Notes under the pieces: model-generated
What the model was told of the DNA's origin: nothing
Database searches by the model: none
What the model saw: only the letters and a program-made list of their open reading frames with translations
Assembly (NCBI GenBank): GCA_016281435.1
Contig: JAEEIQ010000074.1
Location: forward strand, 1 to 5,247
Source of the DNA: Bacteroidales bacterium
GTDB taxonomy: Bacteria > Bacteroidota > Bacteroidia > Bacteroidales > UBA932
Direction of reading: 5' to 3'
Length of the DNA stretch: 5,247 nucleotides
Made by a program: the position numbers and the translations under genes
Part shown: positions 1 to 5,187 of the stretch, piece by piece
Position numbering within the stretch: the first letter of the stretch is position 1
How the letters are laid out: the number at the start of each line of letters is the position of its first letter

Positions 1-448
1 CCTGGCCGACAAGCTGCTTGTCGATGCTCTTGAGGATCAGGAGCGGGTTCTCACCCTTGCGGACCTGCGGGGTCTCGGCCTTGACTTCCTCCGGAAGCAT
101 CAGCTGGATGTCGTGGGAGTAACCGAGGGCCATGGTCAGCAGCTGACCCTGGGCGGCCACGCGGTAACCGACACCGACGAACTCCTGCTTGATGGTGAAG
201 CCTTCGGACACACCGACCACCATGTTGTGGACGAGCGCGCGGTAAAGGCCGTGCATGGAGCGGAAGCGCGGCTGGTCACCCGGGCGGGTGAACTTGATTT
301 CATTTCCCTCGATGGTGACGGTGATATCCGGGTCAACCTTCTGGCTGAGCTCACCAAGAGGGCCTTTCACCTTCACCACGTTACCGTCGAGCAGTTCAAC
401 GCTCACGCCGGCCGGAAGGTTTACAGGCAATTTTCCGATTCTTGACAT
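1..448 (-). CDS. rplF: 50S ribosomal protein L6 (uL6), 3' end cut by window edge
   Basis: L6 binds 23S rRNA near the factor-binding site of the large subunit, at the base of the L7/L12 stalk. Translating leftward from the ATG at 448-446 gives 149 residues that stay open to the window edge. The start is the typical MSRIGKLPV. Both L6 repeats are visible: residues 1-80 carry DGNVVKVKGPLGELS and the HGLYRALVHNMVVGV stretch. The second repeat begins near residue 83 with VGVGYR (91-96), LGYSH (108-112) and NPLLILKSIDKQLVGQ at the visible end. About 30 C-terminal residues of the usual 180 lie beyond position 1. It follows rpsH by 21 nt with no Shine-Dalgarno; the leader is A-rich. Identity is certain from family motifs and operon position; only the C-terminus cannot be checked. 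Confidence 0.97.
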   Translation of the reverse strand, partial: MSRIGKLPVNLPAGVSVELLDGNVVKVKGPLGELSQKVDPDITVTIEGNEIKFTRPGDQPRFRSMHGLYRALVHNMVVGVSEGFTIKQEFVGVGYRVAAQGQLLTMALGYSHDIQLMLPEEVKAETPQVRKGENPLLILKSIDKQLVGQ

Positions 449-469
449 AATATCAGGTTGTTTTTTGAA

Positions 470-865
470 TTAATAAACATAGCAGATGACTTCACCGCCG
501 ACATTCAGCTCCTTGGCTTCCTTGTCGGTGATGACGCCCTTGGACGTGGACAGGACGGCGATGCCGAGGCCGTTGAGGACGCGCGGCATGTTCTTGACGT
601 CGGCATACTTCCTCAGACCGGGGGAAGAGACGCGGATGATCTTCTTGATCGCGGCGGTCTTGGTCTGCGGATGATACTTGAGGGCGATCTTGATGGTATT
701 GAACGGGGTTCCCTCGACTACCTTGTAGCTGAGGATGTAGCCTTTCTCACAAAGAATCTTCGTGATGGCGACCTTCATGTTGGATGAAGGGATCTCGACA
801 ACCTTCTTACCGGCGAGGTAAGCATTGCGGATGCGAGTCAGGAAATCTGCAATGGGATCAGTCAT
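470..865 (-). CDS. rpsH: 30S ribosomal protein S8 (uS8)
   Basis: S8 is a primary 16S rRNA-binding protein needed for assembly of the small-subunit platform. In E. coli it also represses translation of the spc operon; no such site is shown here. The 131-residue protein is the normal length and opens MTDPIADFLTRIRNA. The C-terminal half holds the rRNA-contact region: SPGLRKY at 81-87, VLNGLGIAVLSTSKG at 96-110, and the terminal VGGEVICYVY. The ATG at 865 is preceded by an A-rich tract (AGACAAAAAA) and no Shine-Dalgarno, which is usual in Bacteroidota. The gap to the upstream rpsN is 61 nt, the widest in the unit; rplF follows after 21 nt. Confidence 0.98.
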   Translation of the reverse strand: MTDPIADFLTRIRNAYLAGKKVVEIPSSNMKVAITKILCEKGYILSYKVVEGTPFNTIKIALKYHPQTKTAAIKKIIRVSSPGLRKYADVKNMPRVLNGLGIAVLSTSKGVITDKEAKELNVGGEVICYVY

Positions 866-926
866 TTTTTTGTCTTTTTGTGGACCGGCGCCGCGGGGAC
901 GCCCGATATCCGATTGTTGTTATATC

Positions 927-1196
927 TTACCAGCTGGCCTTCTTCACGCCCGGGATGAGACCCTGGGAGGCCATCTCACGGAACTGGATACGGCTCAGGC
1001 CGAAGTCGCGCATATATCCCTTCGGACGACCGGTGAGGGAGCAGCGGTTGTGCAGGCGGACCGGGCTCGCGTTCTTCGGGAGCTTGTCGAGGGCGGCGTA
1101 ATCGCCGGCCTCTTTCAGGGCCTGCCGCTTCGCGGCGTACTTGGCAACTAATTTCGCGCGCTTGACTTCGCGGGCTTTCATGGATTCTTTTGCCAT
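927..1196 (-). CDS. rpsN: 30S ribosomal protein S14 (uS14), zinc-independent long form
   Basis: S14 sits in the head of the 30S subunit and joins late in assembly. The protein has 89 residues, the length of the long C-minus form. It carries a single cysteine (C52) and no CxxC pairs, so it cannot form the zinc ribbon of the short form. The family signature lies at residues 50-75: [20 protein letters not shown] followed by IQFREMA. The N-terminal half is lysine- and arginine-rich, as expected for rRNA contacts. The start [16 protein letters not shown] is the usual Bacteroidota type. It lies 10 nt after rplE and 61 nt before rpsH. No Shine-Dalgarno is visible before the ATG. Confidence 0.98.
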   Translation of the reverse strand: MAKESMKAREVKRAKLVAKYAAKRQALKEAGDYAALDKLPKNASPVRLHNRCSLTGRPKGYMRDFGLSRIQFREMASQGLIPGVKKASW

Positions 1197-1206
1197 CTTC
1201 TATGTC

Positions 1207-1803
1207 TTAATTGTTGTGTTTCTTGAACGGGAGACCGAAGGCCTTGAGGAGGGCGTGCGCCTCTTCATCGGTATTGGCGGTGGTCACGAAAGTGATTTCG
1301 ATGCCGTGGATACGGGGGTTCTTGTCGATCTCGATCTCGGGGAAGATGATCTGCTCCTTGATGCCGAGGGTGTAGTTGCCCTGGCCGTCAAGCTTCTCGG
1401 AGATACCGTTGAAGTCACGGATACGCGGGAGGGCCACACGGATGAGGCGCTCGAGGAACTCGTACATCTTCACGTCGCGGAGGGTGACCTTCGCGCCGAT
1501 CGGCATGCCCTTACGGAGCTTGAAGTTGGAGATATCCTTGCGGGAGGAAGTGATGACGGCCTTCTGGCCGGCGATGATGGAGAGTTCTTCAGCGGACTCC
1601 TCGACCATCTTCTTGTCCTGGGTCGCGTCGCCGACACCTTCGTTGAGGGTGATCTTGACGAGCTTCGGGACCTGCATCACGGTCGTATAGGAGAACTGCT
1701 TCATCAGAGCGGGAACGATCTCCTCCTTATAAGTCTTCTTGAGGGTCGGAACATAGTCGGCCGGAAGGGCCATGACCTCGACTTTCTGTGCTTTCTTTGC
1801 CAT
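1207..1803 (-). CDS. rplE: 50S ribosomal protein L5 (uL5)
   Basis: L5 binds 5S rRNA and helps place the 5S particle in the central protuberance; it also touches P-site tRNA. The protein has 198 residues, about 13-19 more than the common 179-185. The excess is a lysine-containing N-terminal tail ([10 protein letters not shown]) before the usual start of the fold at [20 protein letters not shown] (residues 17-36). Motifs seen are MQVPKL (43-48), NEGVGDA (54-60), [15 protein letters not shown] (89-103), MYEFLERL (113-120), ALPRIRDF (124-131), [16 protein letters not shown] (142-157) and [12 protein letters not shown] (171-182). The long start at 1803 is preferred over the internal ATG at codon 11 because AGGAGGT ends exactly 7 nt upstream of it. 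The ATG lies 3 nt after the rplX stop, so translation is probably coupled. Confidence 0.97.
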   Translation of the reverse strand: MAKKAQKVEVMALPADYVPTLKKTYKEEIVPALMKQFSYTTVMQVPKLVKITLNEGVGDATQDKKMVEESAEELSIIAGQKAVITSSRKDISNFKLRKGMPIGAKVTLRDVKMYEFLERLIRVALPRIRDFNGISEKLDGQGNYTLGIKEQIIFPEIEIDKNPRIHGIEITFVTTANTDEEAHALLKAFGLPFKKHNN

Positions 1804-1806
1804 AAC

Positions 1807-2118
1807 TTAAACCTCCTCTCCGGATTTCTTGGCGTAACGGACCTTCTTTCCATCGACCGTCTTGTAGCCGACCTTGACCGGCTTCGCGGACGAATCCATC
1901 AGCTGGACATTGGAAATATGGATACCTGCTTCCTGTTTAACAATACCGCCCTGCGGGTTCTGCGAATTGGGCTTGGTGTGCTTGGACACCATGTTGACAC
2001 CTTCTACGATGACGCGGTCCTTGTCGCGGAGAACCTCGAGGACCTTGCCGGTCTTGCCTTTATCGTTGCCGGCGTTGACGAAAACGACGTCGCCTTTCTT
2101 GATGTGGAATTTCTTCAT
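1807..2118 (-). CDS. rplX: 50S ribosomal protein L24 (uL24)
   Basis: L24 is an assembly initiator of the large subunit that binds the 5' domain of 23S rRNA near the exit tunnel. The 103-residue product has the normal length. The KOW motif is at the N-terminus: [20 protein letters not shown] at residues 7-26. The family's NMVSKHTKP follows at 42-50, and [18 protein letters not shown] at 54-71. The tail is basic with an acidic end (SGEEV). The codons of that end form the GGAGAGGAGG sequence that acts as Shine-Dalgarno for rplE. It follows rplN by 12 nt. Confidence 0.98.
   Translation of the reverse strand: MKKFHIKKGDVVFVNAGNDKGKTGKVLEVLRDKDRVIVEGVNMVSKHTKPNSQNPQGGIVKQEAGIHISNVQLMDSSAKPVKVGYKTVDGKKVRYAKKSGEEV
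1811..1817 (-). promoter_or_regulatory. Shine-Dalgarno of rplE inside the end of rplX
   Basis: The minus strand reads AGGAGGT followed by a 7-nt spacer (TTAAGTT) and the rplE ATG at 1803. It overlaps the last codons and the region of the stop of rplX. The exact spacing decides the longer L5 start. Shine-Dalgarno motifs are uncommon in Bacteroidota, but the overlap with GAG-GAG codons means part of the match could be incidental. Confidence 0.6.
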
Positions 2119-2130
2119 GGTTGCTGCTGA

Positions 2131-2496
2131 TTAAAGGACCTCCGGTGCCAGTGAAACGATCTTCATGTAATTCTCGCGGAGCTCACGGGCGACGGGACCG
2201 AAGATACGGGTGCCGCGGAGTTCGCCGGCGTTGTTCAGAAGGACGCAGGCATTGTCGTCAAAACGGATATAGGAACCGTCGGCGCGACGGATTTCCTTCT
2301 TGGTGCGGACGACGACCGCCTTGGTCACGGTGCCCTTCTTGGCGTCGCCGCCGGGGATCGCGCTCTTCACGGCGACGACAATCGTGTCGCCGACGGTCGC
2401 ATAACGGTGGTTGGTACCGCCCAGCACACGGATGCAAAGGACTTCCTTCGCACCGCTGTTGTCGGCCACCAGTAAACGTGTTTCCTGCTGTATCAT
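2131..2496 (-). CDS. rplN: 50S ribosomal protein L14 (uL14)
   Basis: L14 lies at the subunit interface, forms bridges to 16S rRNA, and is the docking site of the silencing factor RsfS. The 121-residue product is full length. It opens [20 protein letters not shown]. The PROSITE-type core is at residues 35-50 ([16 protein letters not shown]). The conserved [20 protein letters not shown] (70-89) and [13 protein letters not shown] (95-107) follow. It starts 2 nt after the rpsQ stop, the tightest junction in the unit, which suggests translational coupling. The stop is TAA at 2133-2131. Confidence 0.99.
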   Translation of the reverse strand: MIQQETRLLVADNSGAKEVLCIRVLGGTNHRYATVGDTIVVAVKSAIPGGDAKKGTVTKAVVVRTKKEIRRADGSYIRFDDNACVLLNNAGELRGTRIFGPVARELRENYMKIVSLAPEVL

Positions 2497-2498
2497 AA

Positions 2499-2753
2499 TT
2501 ACTTCGCTTTTTCTACGATTTCAACTAATCTCCAGTTCTTGGTCTTGCTCAGCGGGCGGGTCTCCATGATGCGGACCGTATCGCCGATGTTGCATTCATT
2601 CTTGTCATCCTGGGCAACGAACTTGGTGGTCTTCTTTACGAACTTGCCGTAAATAGGGTGCTTCTCGTGACGCTCGACGGCGACGACGATGGACTTGTCC
2701 ATCTTGTTGCTGACCACGATACCTATTCTTTCCTTACGAAGATTTCTTTCCAT
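2499..2753 (-). CDS. rpsQ: 30S ribosomal protein S17 (uS17)
   Basis: S17 is an OB-fold primary binder of the 5' domain of 16S rRNA. The 84-residue protein is normal in length. It begins [20 protein letters not shown]. Residues 28-43 carry the family's [14 protein letters not shown]. The signature [20 protein letters not shown] occupies residues 57-76. It lies between rpmC (12-nt gap) and rplN (2-nt gap), the expected place. No Shine-Dalgarno precedes the ATG. Confidence 0.99.
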   Translation of the reverse strand: MERNLRKERIGIVVSNKMDKSIVVAVERHEKHPIYGKFVKKTTKFVAQDDKNECNIGDTVRIMETRPLSKTKNWRLVEIVEKAK

Positions 2754-2765
2754 GGGATTCTACGC

Positions 2766-2960
2766 TTATTGGTTCTTTTCCTTCTCGGCGAGGATAGTGA
2801 TCATGCGGGCAATATCCTGGCGGGTCTTCCTGAATTTCGAAGTGTCCTCCAGCGGAGAGACAGCGTGGTTGAGTTTCATCGTGTCGAGGTTGCGCTTCTC
2901 GATCTCGATGCGGTCGCGGAGGTCGGCAATGGACATTTCGCGTACTTCAGCAATTTTCAT
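2766..2960 (-). CDS. rpmC: 50S ribosomal protein L29 (uL29)
   Basis: L29 is a small two-helix protein near the polypeptide exit tunnel, next to L23. In well-studied bacteria it forms part of the contact for trigger factor and SRP. The 64-residue product begins MKIAEVREMSIADLRDRI and continues as two helices (about 9-32 and 40-62) separated by the AVSPLEDTSKFRKTRQDIAR segment (33-52), which carries the family signature. It starts 17 nt after the rplP stop and, unusually for this organism, behind a strong Shine-Dalgarno. Confidence 0.97.
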   Translation of the reverse strand: MKIAEVREMSIADLRDRIEIEKRNLDTMKLNHAVSPLEDTSKFRKTRQDIARMITILAEKEKNQ

Positions 2961-2967
2961 TTCTTCT

Positions 2968-2974
2968 CCTCCTT
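2968..2974 (-). promoter_or_regulatory. Strong Shine-Dalgarno of rpmC
   Basis: The minus strand reads TATAAGGAGGAGAAGAAATG across the rplP-rpmC junction. AAGGAGG is a full match to the anti-Shine-Dalgarno and lies 7 nt before the ATG, entirely within the intergenic gap. It therefore cannot be a by-product of coding sequence. Apart from rplE, the other genes in the unit lack such a site. Confidence 0.75.
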
Positions 2975-2977
2975 ATA

Positions 2978-3400
2978 TTATTCTTCAACATAGTCCCGGC
3001 GGACGACGAACTTGGTCGCGACGGGGAGCTTCTGGGCGGCGAGGCGCATGGCCTCCTTCGCGGTGGCGAGGGTCACACCTTCGGCCTCGAAAAGGATACG
3101 GCCGGGCGTAACGGGAGCGACGAAGCCCTGGGGATCGCCCTTACCCTTACCCATACGGGTGGAGAGCGGCTTCGCGGTGAAAGGCTTCACCGGGAAGATG
3201 CGGATCCAAACCTGGCCTTCACGGTTCATGCGGCGGGTCAGGGCCTGACGGGCCGCCTCTATCTGCTGTGCAGTAAGCCAACAATTTTCAAGGGTCTTGA
3301 GGCCGAAAGAGCCGAACGCAAGCTGGTGACCCCTTCCGGAGTTGCCCTTCATGCGGTTCTTCTGTTCCCTTCTGAATTTTGTTCTTTTCGGTTGTAACAT
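2978..3400 (-). CDS. rplP: 50S ribosomal protein L16 (uL16), first gene of the unit
   Basis: L16 is a late-assembling large-subunit protein that helps shape the A site and peptidyl-transferase region. The 140-residue product has the usual Bacteroidota ends, [20 protein letters not shown] and [11 protein letters not shown]. Core motifs seen are LAFGSFGLK (27-35), [20 protein letters not shown] (46-65), WIRIFP (65-70), and [20 protein letters not shown] (81-100). R82 corresponds to the arginine that is hydroxylated in E. coli L16. Some positions look off the usual family consensus as I remember it (ENCWLTAQQ for the common TxRQ; FPVKP for FPDKP). The gene is normally preceded at once by rpsC, but here it is preceded by 328 nt of non-coding DNA with its own promoter. 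No Shine-Dalgarno is present. Confidence 0.98.
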   Translation of the reverse strand: MLQPKRTKFRREQKNRMKGNSGRGHQLAFGSFGLKTLENCWLTAQQIEAARQALTRRMNREGQVWIRIFPVKPFTAKPLSTRMGKGKGDPQGFVAPVTPGRILFEAEGVTLATAKEAMRLAAQKLPVATKFVVRRDYVEE

Positions 3401-3488
3401 TGCTGTATTACTTTAAAAAATTTCGTTCAAACCCCTAACTAATTGAGGCTCAGCTGGTTGGGTGCATTTTGCCGCAATTTTGGGAATG

Positions 3489-3518
3489 CAAAGTTACAAA
3501 AAATTTCCGAACCGCCAA
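3489..3518 (-). promoter_or_regulatory. Bacteroidota-type promoter for the rplP operon
   Basis: The minus strand has TTG at 3518-3516, a 19-bp spacer, and TAACTTTG at 3496-3489, followed by CA. This matches the -33 TTG / -7 TAnnTTTG pattern of the phylum's primary sigma factor. The expected transcription start is near 3484, which gives an untranslated leader of roughly 80 nt before the rplP ATG at 3400. It would make the ribosomal unit transcriptionally independent of any S10-operon promoter. Confidence 0.75.
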
Positions 3519-3536
3519 GACTTTTTGCAAAAAAAT

Positions 3537-3631
3537 CGCACATTTTCGACCGCGGTTTTTGCAGGTTAACCATCGCATTTTTCCGCCATTTACAGATTTG
3601 GTCCAAAAAAATATTCGCGCATTTTCGACCG
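3537..3631. repeat. Direct repeat of a 16-bp motif in the divergent promoter region
   Basis: CGCACATTTTCGACCG (3537-3552) recurs as CGCGCATTTTCGACCG (3616-3631), 15 of 16 identical and offset by 79 bp. Each copy is preceded by an A7 run a few bases upstream. A weaker third resemblance, CGCATTTTTCCGCC, lies near 3574-3587. The copies sit upstream of the leftward ribosomal promoter and of the rightward nitroreductase promoter, so a regulator-binding role is conceivable but unproven. Confidence 0.5.
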
Positions 3632-3666
3632 GCACTGCGAAAGGAGGGCGCGCCTCCCTGAAAAAC

Positions 3667-3697
3667 TTGGAGAATTGGCTGGTTCTTACTATATTTG
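3667..3697 (+). promoter_or_regulatory. Bacteroidota-type promoter for the nitroreductase gene
   Basis: TTG at 3667-3669, a 20-bp spacer, and TATATTTG at 3690-3697 fit the -33 TTG / -7 TAnnTTTG consensus exactly. Transcription would begin near 3702, leaving about 25 nt of A-rich leader before the ATG at 3729. This promoter excludes the further-upstream in-frame ATG at 3675, which would lie before the transcription start. Confidence 0.75.
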
Positions 3698-3728
3698 GCT
3701 GTCAAGGAAGATTAAAACGAAACAGAAG

Positions 3729-4346
3729 ATGAAGAAGAATTTCCTCAGTCGCATCAGCGACATCGCCAAAATCGGGAACCGCGCCACCTTTTCCGACGTC
3801 GAGCAGAAGATCACCAAGTATGAGTATGGCTCCGATGCCTTCATGCAGATCCTCGCCAGCCGGTACTCATGCCACTCCTTCACCAAGTACCCCGTCTCCG
3901 ACTCCAAGCTGAACATGATCCTGGAAGCCGGACGGCTGGCCCCTTCTGCGAGCAATCTCCAGCCCACCCGGATCTGGGCCGTCCGGAGCGAGGAAGCCCT
4001 CGCCCGGCTCAGGACGGTCCACCCCTGCTACGGCGCGCCGCTTGTCCTGATCGTCGGATGCCGGAACGAAGAGGCCTGGGTACGCGAGTGCGACGGCATC
4101 AACTCGGCGAAAACCGACGCCGCCATCGTCCTGACGCACCTGATGCTGACGGCCACGGACGCCGGGCTAGCCAACATGTGGATCTGGGACTTCAACCCCA
4201 GCAAGATACGGGAAGTCCTCCCCGAAACCCGCGAGCACGGGATCTATGCCCTCCTTGCGGTCGGCTATCCGGCCGACGGTGCCGGCAGTCCCACGGAACT
4301 CCATGACGTGCGGAAGCCTGTCGGCGAGATAGTGACGTACCTGTAG
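3729..4346 (+). CDS. Nitroreductase-family FMN oxidoreductase
   Basis: This is a member of the nitroreductase fold family, which are FMN-dependent NAD(P)H oxidoreductases, usually cytosolic homodimers; the physiological substrate cannot be told from sequence. The 205-residue product shows the family landmarks. RYSCHSF (45-51) and APSASNLQP (71-79) are the FMN-binding elements. DAAIVLTHLMLTATDAGLANMW (130-151) is the central helix and glycine turn. LLAVGYPAD (175-183) and RKPVGEIVTY (195-204) form the C-terminal strand and tail. No ferredoxin-type cysteine cluster is present. The common family start corresponds to M39 (3843). Residues 1-38 form an extension with coding-type codon use, and the promoter and A-rich leader favour ATG 3729. 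It is monocistronic as far as seen, divergent from rplP, and its stop codon abuts a repeat array. Confidence 0.88.
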   Translation: MKKNFLSRISDIAKIGNRATFSDVEQKITKYEYGSDAFMQILASRYSCHSFTKYPVSDSKLNMILEAGRLAPSASNLQPTRIWAVRSEEALARLRTVHPCYGAPLVLIVGCRNEEAWVRECDGINSAKTDAAIVLTHLMLTATDAGLANMWIWDFNPSKIREVLPETREHGIYALLAVGYPADGAGSPTELHDVRKPVGEIVTYL

Positions 4347-4745
4347 CGCCCCCTCGGCGTTCCTCGGCGTCCCCTCAGTGCCCGGCAGCGCCCCTCAGCA
4401 CTCCTTCCGTGCTCTCTCGACGCCCCCTCGGCGTTCCACAGCGTCCGGCGGTGCCCCTCAGCGTCCGGCAGTGCCCTAGCACTCCTTCCGTGCTCTTTCG
4501 GCGCCCCCTCGGCGTCCCTCAGCGTCCGGCAGCGCCCCTAGCACTCCTTCCGTGCTCTCTCGGCGTCCCCTCGGCGTTCCTCAGCGTCCGGCAGCGCCAC
4601 TCAGCATCCGATAGCGCCCCTCAGCACTCCTTCAGTGCTCTTTCGTCGTCCCCTCGGTGTTCCACAGCGTCCGGCGGTGCCCCTCAGCGTCCGGCAGTGC
4701 CCTAGCACTCCTTCCCTGCTCTCTCGGCGCCCCTTCGGCGCCCAC
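4347..4745. repeat. Hierarchical C-rich tandem array (A-B-C modules)
   Basis: The array starts at the base after the nitroreductase stop. Units beginning GCACTCC start at 4398, 4479, 4541, 4624 and 4705, giving lengths of 81, 62, 83 and 81 bp plus a 41-bp partial. Each unit is module A (22 bp, GCACTCCTTCCGTGCTCT...), module B (about 21 bp, GCGYCCCCTCGGCGTTCC..) and one or two copies of module C (18-20 bp, GCGTCCGGCAGYGCCCCTCA). The 62-bp unit lacks one C. Units one and four match at 76 of 81 positions. A leading block (4347-4397) has B, a short B and C but no A. Module A folds as AGCAC-N7-GTGCT; module B folds as GRCGYC-N5-GGCGTY. Unit lengths are not all multiples of three, so the array is unlikely to encode a repeat protein. 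Confidence 0.85.
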
Positions 4746-4762
4746 TACGCGCCAACTGCATT

Positions 4763-4790
4763 CCCGGGCACTAAACCGCCCACGCCCGGG
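4763..4790. repeat. Short inverted repeat CCCGGGC / GCCCGGG
   Basis: A 7-bp inverted repeat (4763-4769 and 4784-4790) with a 14-nt loop sits between the tandem array and the paired hairpins. It is GC-rich but has no T run on either side, so it is not a recognisable terminator. Confidence 0.4.
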
Positions 4791-4859
4791 CCCACAGCTT
4801 CCTGCTCTCCATCGTTGTCGCCACCCGACCGCTGGCCGGAGACATTCATACGCCTGGGT

Positions 4860-4947
4860 GTCGTTAGGGGTGTCACTCCAAGCACCCCTAACAGCAAAAA
4901 GGGGCGTTTTCGTCGTTAGGGGTGTCGCGCTTGGCACCCCTAACGAC
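4860..4947. repeat. Pair of long palindromic hairpins (REP-like)
   Basis: Hairpin one pairs GTTAGGGGTG (4863-4872) with CACCCCTAAC (4883-4892), a perfect 10-bp stem with a 10-nt loop. Hairpin two pairs GTCGTTAGGGGTG (4912-4924) with CACCCCTAACGAC (4935-4947), a perfect 13-bp stem that can add a G-T and a C-G pair at the loop. The left arms share GTCGTTAGGGGTGTC exactly (4860-4874 and 4912-4926, offset 52 bp), while the loops differ. The 19 nt between the stems (AGCAAAAAGGGGCGTTTTC) resemble no known spacer. Neither stem is followed directly by a T run. The conserved stems with variable loops resemble REP/BIME-type elements. Confidence 0.75.
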
Positions 4948-5015
4948 AGTTGATAAGGGGGCCGACTGGATATTGGAGATGATGGCTTTCCCCTTCAAAG
5001 ATGAGGGTAGATAGT

Positions 5016-5031
5016 CCGGGTGAAAGCTCGG
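5016..5031 (+). other. Small stem-loop CCGGG-TGAAAG-CTCGG
   Basis: Five base pairs, one of them G-U if transcribed on this strand, close a 6-nt loop. It lies in a segment rich in other short complementary stretches, which suggests folded RNA but does not prove transcription. Confidence 0.3.
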
Positions 5032-5113
5032 TCAAAAGCCGGGTTTGAGACGGGCCTTTCCCCCCGGGTGTACCTTTCTGCGGTAACCTCTTTCGAGACG
5101 GCACACAATGTCT

Positions 5114-5183
5114 AGTCCTGATATTAGTTTACCGATGTTGAACAATAAGTAGTTAGGACGAAGAAGTCCTGATATCGGTTTAC
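5114..5183. repeat. 19-bp direct repeat AGTCCTGATAT..GTTTAC
   Basis: AGTCCTGATATTAGTTTAC (5114-5132) recurs as AGTCCTGATATCGGTTTAC (5165-5183), 17 of 19 identical and 51 bp apart. Each copy is followed within a few bases by a GATGT or TTGATGT sequence. The second copy overlaps the stem AGGAC-GAAGAA-GTCCT (5155-5170). They could be protein-binding sites, paired target-site remnants or parts of an RNA; the sequence does not decide. Confidence 0.55.
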
Positions 5184-5187
5184 GTTG

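Larger units (their letters stand above)
3401..3728. other. Divergent intergenic region, AT-rich, no gene
   Basis: This 328-nt stretch separates the leftward ribosomal unit from the rightward nitroreductase. It is clearly richer in A and T than its neighbours, with many A or T runs. It holds two opposed promoters, a repeated 16-bp motif, and a short GGAGG-GCGCG-CCTCC stem-loop at 3643-3657 that has no T run after it. Short open frames cross it, but they lack the codon bias of the flanking genes and show no family resemblance. No trace of an rpsC end is visible before rplP. Confidence 0.8.

Noticed and set aside
1141..2130. Long plus-strand frame (329 codons) opposite rplE and rplX
   Set aside because: It is the mirror of the strong codon bias of the ribosomal genes on the other strand; the product is a low-complexity Asp/Leu/Val-rich sequence with no family features.
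3643..3657. GGAGG-GCGCG-CCTCC stem-loop as a terminator
   Set aside because: The stem is only five pairs and no T run follows on either strand; there is no gene end next to it.
3439..3705. Minus-strand frame of 88 codons in the divergent intergenic region, and the overlapping plus-strand frames there
   Set aside because: They overlap both predicted promoters and the repeated motif, lack the codon bias of neighbouring genes, and resemble no family.
3681..3709. Sigma-70-like TTGACA on the minus strand at 3709-3704
   Set aside because: No -10 partner lies at 16-18 bp, and Bacteroidota use a different consensus; the clear TTG-N19-TAACTTTG promoter further on explains rplP better.
4409..4705. 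Open frame of about 98 codons, proline- and serine-rich, across the tandem array
   Set aside because: It is open because the array is GC-rich and has few stops. Unit lengths of 62 and 83 bp shift the frame between copies, so the repeats do not encode a repeated peptide. No initiation context is seen.
4398..4745. CRISPR array
   Set aside because: All parts of each unit are repeated, with no unique spacers of fixed length. The internal modules are related to each other, and no cas gene is present.
4632..4937. Minus-strand frame of about 100 codons through the hairpins and part of the array
   Set aside because: It begins at a GTG inside a palindrome and reads through both hairpins and repeat DNA. 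There is no family resemblance and no promoter, so it is probably a by-product of the repeats.
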